Assembly: GCA_003133815.1 (NCBI GenBank) | Contig: PKZR01000358.1 | Location: 1 to 8,439 of the forward strand | Reading direction: 5' to 3' | Source: Limisphaerales bacterium | GTDB taxonomy: Bacteria; Verrucomicrobiota; Verrucomicrobiia; Limisphaerales; UBA11358 | Length of the DNA stretch: 8,439 bases | Part shown: positions 5,701 through 8,439 of the stretch, in pieces | Numbering within the stretch: the first letter of the stretch is position 1 | How the letters are laid out: every line of letters starts with the position of its first letter | Made by a program: the position numbers and the translations under genes | The notes under the pieces: generated by a model | Told to the model about the DNA's origin: nothing | The model's database searches: none | The model's input: only the letters and a program-made list of their open reading frames with translations

Positions 5701-8439
5701 AAAATATGCGCCTAATATTTTCCTCGGCGCAACACTGGTGGACGACCGGCAGATTTTCACTGACACGAAACAAATAGTCGTGCCGCCAGTGAAAAATTTC
5801 CTGAACGTCGAGGTGAAATCCGACCGCGCGCAATATCAGCCGCGCGACGAAGGCACGCTCACGGTGACGACGAAAAATGACGAAGGCAAGCCGGTTTCCG
5901 CCGAAGTCGCGTTGAGCCTCGCGGACGAATCGGTTTTTTACATTCAAAATGATTACGCAGGCGATCCGCGACAATTTTATTTCGGCACCAAACGCACCGA
6001 GCAGATCCAGACGCAAAGCACGATGAACCAGAAGAGCTATGCGCGGCTCGTCGAGTGGGAAAACAACCAGTTGATTGACGATGATCAAAAATTGCGGTTG
6101 GAAACAGCAAATCGAGAACGGGACATGCTATCCACGAATGCAGTTCTTATTGCAGATACTTTTGATGATGAGAAGCAAAAGGATGGATCGGCAGATGGAT
6201 TCGGTGGAGGTGGTGGCGCTGGAGGATTGAGGTATGTCACAGCATCAGGAGCATTTGGCATTGGCGGAAGCACTTTTGCGGTTAATGCAATGCCACTTGA
6301 AGCACCGGCCGGCGTGCCTATGCTTGGCGATATTCCAATGGCAGGAAATCTGTCGCGGGCAAAAGCACCCAATGGACGATTTCCCGGAAATCCTTCCGCC
6401 GGCGAAGAACCTGCCGTCGTTGTGCGCAGTGATTTTCGTTCCACGGTTTTCTGGCAGCCGAACGTTCGCACGGACAAAAACGGCACAGCAACGGTTAAAG
6501 TAAAGTATCCCGATTCGCTCACGAGCTGGAAAGCCACTGCTCGCGCCGTTTCGCAGGCGAACCAGTTTGGCATCGCGGACACAACCACGCGCACGAGACA
6601 GCCACTCATCGTCCGGCTTGAAGCGCCGAGATTTTTTGTCGTGGGCGATACGGTGACAATTTCCGCAGTCATTAATAACAACACGGAAAACGAAATGACC
6701 GTCCAGCCTGCGCTGGAATTGGGCGGTGTTCTTTCAAATATAAAACTTGATCCGGCAGCGGCATTGAAAGTTCCGGCGAACGGCGAAGCGCGCGCGGATT
6801 GGACGTTGAAAATCTCGCAGCCCGGCGACGTGAAACTGAAAGTCACCGCGCGAGGCGGCGGATTTGCCGACGCGATGGAAAAAACATTTATCGCTTATGA
6901 GCACGGCATTGAAAAATTCATTTCCAAATCCGGCAAAACGCGCGACGACGATACGACGGTGGAATTGATTTTGCCGCATGAGCGCAAAGTGGATTCCACT
7001 ACCCTCAAGGTTCAAGTCACGCCGAGCATGGCCGTGACGATGCTCGATGCGCTGCCCTACTTGATCAATTACCCCTACGGCTGCACAGAACAAACGATGA
7101 GCCGGTTTCTCCCGACCATCATCACCGCAAAAACGCTACGCGACGTCGGCCTGCAACCGGAAGATGTCATGGGTCGCGTCTTTGGCGGTGTTGAAACCAA
7201 TTTCGCCGCAGCGACGCATCCGGACGGGAAAAAGAATCTGGAGGACATGAACAAAATGACTCAAGCCGGCTTGGATCGTCTCTACGATTTCCAACATGGA
7301 GACGGCGGCTGGGGCTGGTGGAAGGAAGGTGACAGCGATCATTGGATGACGGCTTACGTGGTTTGGGGATTGTCACTGGCGCGCGACGCTGGTGTGGAAA
7401 TCAAAGAAGATGTTTTGCGGCGTGGCGCGACATATCTCGACGAGCATCTGGTGGATGAAGAGGAAAATCCCGACATGCAGGCATGGATGCTGCACGCATA
7501 TTCGGCCTACATCATTCCTTATAAGCATAATTCCGGCCTACTGGGCAAATTCATCGTCAAGGGAGAAAACAATTTGTGGAATCGTCGTGACCAGCTCAAT
7601 GCCTACACGCGCGCGCTTTTTGCACTGGCGGAAAATAATCTGGACAATTTTTCCCATGCAAAAATTCTGGTCGAAAATCTGGAGAATGGCGTTGTTCGCG
7701 ACGACCGGCCGGATCAATCCGTTCTCACCGGCAGCAATAGCTCAACCCTCAACTCTCAACCCTCAAATATTCTTGGCACAGCGCACTGGGGCAACGACGG
7801 CATTTACTGGCGCTGGTCAGACGGCGGCGTGGAGGCGACTGCATTTGCTTTGCGCGCGATGCTGGCGATTGATCCGACGAACGAACTGGTCGAGCCGGTT
7901 TCAAACTGGCTCATCAAGAACCGGCGCGGGGCGCAGTGGAACAACACGCGCGACACAGCCATCGTCGTGCTGGCGTTGAACGATTATCTGCGCGCGAGCG
8001 GTGAATTGAAGGCGGACACGTCGTTCAAAATTTTTGTGAACGGCACGCAAGTCGCCGAGCGCAAAATCAGCGGCGCGGACATTTTTAACGCGCCGAGCCA
8101 GTTTGCAATTGATCCGAAATTGATCCAGGATACGAACGAAATCCGGATTGTCAGTTCGAGCAAGGACAATCGCGCGACGGCGCTTTATTTTTCCGCGAAC
8201 GCAACATTTTTCAGCACCGAGGAACCCATCGAGCCTGCAGGCAACGAGATTTTTGTGAAGCGCGAATATTACAAGCTTGCCGGCCACCCGACGCTGCTCA
8301 AAGGCTACGTTTATGACAAAGAACCGTTGCGAGACGGCGAGACGGTTGCAAGCGGCGACCGCGTCGAGACCGTGCTGACCATCGAGGCGAAGAACGACTA
8401 CGAATATCTTCTGTTTGAAGACATGAAGCCTGCCGGTTT
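2687..8439 (+). CDS. Bacterial alpha-2-macroglobulin, 3' end outside window
   Basis: A large secreted protease-trap protein; 1917 codons lie in the window without a stop. Bacterial homologues such as E. coli YfhM are about 1,500-1,650 residues, so this is a long member. A Sec signal peptide (1-35; core IRIFAILLATTAVSSS, likely cut after SAA) has no lipobox, so the product is probably soluble in the periplasm and not a lipoprotein. Residues about 36-318 form a helical, Trp-rich, TPR-like extension. MG1-like sequence starts near 319, the A2M_N/MG2 domain near 540 (DRPAYRPKETVNW), MG3 near 636 (EEYKLPEF), and the bait-domain region near 942-1245. The central A2M domain begins near 1246 (VRSDFRSTVFWQP). 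The thioester GCTEQ is at 1465-1469 (Cys1466), followed by the alpha/alpha thioester domain (DGGWGWW at 1539-1545) and C-terminal MG domains from about 1785. The frame is continuous. Family is certain; the proteases it meets are unknown. No pbpC neighbour is visible on this side. Confidence 0.96.
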   Translation, partial: MKTFFRSCLVDFAKIRIFAILLATTAVSSSQPSAADYATNKTVAENFYTEGSYAKSGEIYSKMDVSSLSEADARWVDFRMADTQWRSAAATDNSDPTRLDEARDNLEKQIRDLTREEQHDRTWVEVQESLGDFFWTRRNNYNWYNDWSSAWPHYQAALDWWAGQSDLEFARAHYLKIIWRMSQTPNGSGPDFYWGNRVPLEFFENAAKIAQTDEDKAHAHYLIAMTLREQGDWAQRVRLPSEFEAAIKAGKRTDWYDDALFNYAQCMEQNGQPTMDKNGNWSSQPDYVKALELYRRLIGEFQKGESRYWDQAQQEMENITAPQVNASVQNIFLPGSEIQYFLDWRNVKRIEFTLYPADLNRAVNFPAEAQNQQDWLQSIDLSRLEKIKSWTRDTHDAGNYSPSNEVVRLDEKLKPGAYVLEAKGGGKSSRELILVTDNAMVLKNSGRQALVYFCNAIDSAPVANAPVKLWESWWADNEWHSRSFDGSTDTNGIAVFNLERKPDNNMSLFASAVRDDRQAFSTGNNYWTREDSDAWRIYAFTDRPAYRPKETVNWKFIARRYDGSVYATPGDETVEFEISDPRGTKVKSDKIKLNEFGSAWGSLDLTDKMPLGEYRVTFWDEGRHNEIGGATLFRLEEYKLPEFKVNVQTPEENGKKKTFRLGDTVEAAIQADYYFGGPVANANVEVLVHQKPFQHFWHEPRPYPWFYDDMDNGNSPYSRWRGWYGGDQIITNATVKTDATGKATITFNTPQNARQDYEYDIEARVTDSSRREITGTGNVRVTCQRYYVYANPAHNLYRPQDKVTVNFKALDANDEPLQTEGTVKITRDYWYEIWITPDGHEVKGDELQRLQTENKIWPPAPARPDQKDWRLKFRGYEHDDVLTQGLKTDTNGEAEIFFTPEREGYYKVTWSGEDVFTNQPPQLINTDTTVWVAKNSTTELGYRTGGVEIIADKDTFRVGGTAPVMLVTPETDRYVLFTVEGQDLYHYQLVHLDGTVKLVNLAVDEKYAPNIFLGATLVDDRQIFTDTKQIVVPPVKNFLNVEVKSDRAQYQPRDEGTLTVTTKNDEGKPVSAEVALSLADESVFYIQNDYAGDPRQFYFGTKRTEQIQTQSTMNQKSYARLVEWENNQLIDDDQKLRLETANRERDMLSTNAVLIADTFDDEKQKDGSADGFGGGGGAGGLRYVTASGAFGIGGSTFAVNAMPLEAPAGVPMLGDIPMAGNLSRAKAPNGRFPGNPSAGEEPAVVVRSDFRSTVFWQPNVRTDKNGTATVKVKYPDSLTSWKATARAVSQANQFGIADTTTRTRQPLIVRLEAPRFFVVGDTVTISAVINNNTENEMTVQPALELGGVLSNIKLDPAAALKVPANGEARADWTLKISQPGDVKLKVTARGGGFADAMEKTFIAYEHGIEKFISKSGKTRDDDTTVELILPHERKVDSTTLKVQVTPSMAVTMLDALPYLINYPYGCTEQTMSRFLPTIITAKTLRDVGLQPEDVMGRVFGGVETNFAAATHPDGKKNLEDMNKMTQAGLDRLYDFQHGDGGWGWWKEGDSDHWMTAYVVWGLSLARDAGVEIKEDVLRRGATYLDEHLVDEEENPDMQAWMLHAYSAYIIPYKHNSGLLGKFIVKGENNLWNRRDQLNAYTRALFALAENNLDNFSHAKILVENLENGVVRDDRPDQSVLTGSNSSTLNSQPSNILGTAHWGNDGIYWRWSDGGVEATAFALRAMLAIDPTNELVEPVSNWLIKNRRGAQWNNTRDTAIVVLALNDYLRASGELKADTSFKIFVNGTQVAERKISGADIFNAPSQFAIDPKLIQDTNEIRIVSSSKDNRATALYFSANATFFSTEEPIEPAGNEIFVKREYYKLAGHPTLLKGYVYDKEPLRDGETVASGDRVETVLTIEAKNDYEYLLFEDMKPAG
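2792..3640 (+). other. N-terminal helical, TPR-like extension of the macroglobulin
   Basis: Residues 36-318 precede the first recognisable MG domain. They are rich in helix-forming and aromatic residues, with repeat-like units such as AENFYTEGSYAKSGEIYSKM, the Trp-rich NYNWYNDWSSAWPHYQAALD, and DYVKALELYRRLIGEF, which have the spacing of TPR-like helices. This extension explains much of the unusual length. A protein-protein interaction role is inference from the fold type only. Confidence 0.55.
6104..6415 (+). other. Probable bait segment of the macroglobulin
   Basis: Residues about 1140-1243 are flexible and low in complexity, with a Gly-rich run (GFGGGGGAGG, about 1171-1180), then Ala/Pro/Gly-rich sequence with Met, Arg and Lys scattered as possible cut sites (APAGVPMLGDIPMAG, SRAKAPNGRFPGNP). 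It lies directly before VVVRSDFRSTVFWQP, which matches where the bait region sits in animal A2M, and ends about 220 residues before the thioester Cys, again similar to the family spacing. Proteolysis here would be the trigger for trapping. Position and composition are seen; the bait function is inferred. Confidence 0.65.
7079..7093 (+). other. Intact thioester motif GCTEQ
   Basis: The codons encode Gly-Cys-Thr-Glu-Gln within YPYGCTEQTMSRFLP, with Cys1466 and Gln1469 in the spacing that forms the internal beta-cysteinyl gamma-glutamyl thioester. Some bacterial members (the YfaS type) lack this motif; its presence indicates a protein able to link covalently to the attacking protease after bait cleavage. 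Confidence 0.92.
7741..7766 (+). repeat. Heptanucleotide tandem repeat (CTCAACY), about 3.7 copies
   Basis: Units read CTCAACC, CTCAACT, CTCAACC and a partial CTCAA. The tract lies in frame in the macroglobulin gene and encodes Ser/Thr/Leu/Asn/Gln/Pro residues (about 1685-1694, SSTLNSQPSN) in a loop of the thioester domain just before GTAHWGNDGIYW. It is pyrimidine-rich and free of stops in all three forward frames. The surrounding protein reads as normal family sequence, so the tract looks inserted into a tolerant loop. Confidence 0.85.

Noticed and set aside
6085..6846. Long antisense open frame (253 codons, minus strand)
   Set aside because: It lies opposite the bait and central A2M domains, has no family resemblance I can see, and is explained by the codon bias of the sense gene.
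7741..7766. Heptamer tract as a CRISPR array or mobile-element end
   Set aside because: Units are only 7 bases without spacers, and no inverted repeats or transposase lie nearby.
7392..7979. 195-codon open frame on the + strand in another frame
   Set aside because: It overlaps the conserved thioester domain of the macroglobulin in a shifted frame; the protein is Arg/Trp/Ser-rich with no domain, a typical shadow.
2687..8439. Possible frameshift or pseudogene in the macroglobulin
   Set aside because: The translation was followed line by line and stays in one frame with family motifs in the right order up to the window edge.

Overview
The window is protein-coding from end to end. It holds three genes on the + strand in one tightly packed operon: the C-terminal part of a membrane sensor histidine kinase (1-1986, start outside the window), an OmpR/PhoB-type response regulator (1983-2690), and the first ~1917 codons of a very large bacterial alpha-2-macroglobulin (2687 to the right edge, stop outside the window). 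Both junctions are ATGA overlaps, where the stop of one gene shares bases with the start of the next, so the three products are very probably translationally coupled. There is no intergenic stretch at all, and I see no RNA gene, insertion sequence, CRISPR array, promoter or terminator.

The organism is a Gram-negative-type bacterium: the macroglobulin has a Sec signal peptide and belongs to the family of bacterial periplasmic protease traps. The moderate GC content, the layout of the kinase's sensory region and the long Trp-rich N-terminal extension of the macroglobulin remind me most of Verrucomicrobiota or other PVC-group bacteria. This is an impression from family knowledge, not a demonstrated assignment.

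Region by region: 1-1170 encodes the extracytoplasmic sensor of the kinase, interrupted by ~190 residues of low-complexity Asn/Ser/Gln/Ala/Pro-rich sequence; 1177-1260 is its last membrane helix; 1261-1986 is the HisKA plus HATPase catalytic core. 1983-2690 encodes receiver plus winged-helix DNA-binding domains with all phosphorylation residues present. 2687-8439 encodes signal peptide, helical (TPR-like) extension, macroglobulin (MG) domains, a Gly/Ala-rich probable bait segment (about 6104-6415), an intact GCTEQ thioester (7079-7093), the alpha-helical thioester domain, and the start of the C-terminal MG domains.

Proposed working model (inference): the kinase senses a periplasmic or envelope signal, phosphorylates the regulator, and the regulator controls genes that may include this operon. 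The macroglobulin would trap or covalently tag foreign proteases in the periplasm. The points most worth a second look are the two-component system/macroglobulin operon itself, the bait segment with codon usage unlike the rest of its gene, and a heptanucleotide tandem repeat lying in frame inside the thioester domain.
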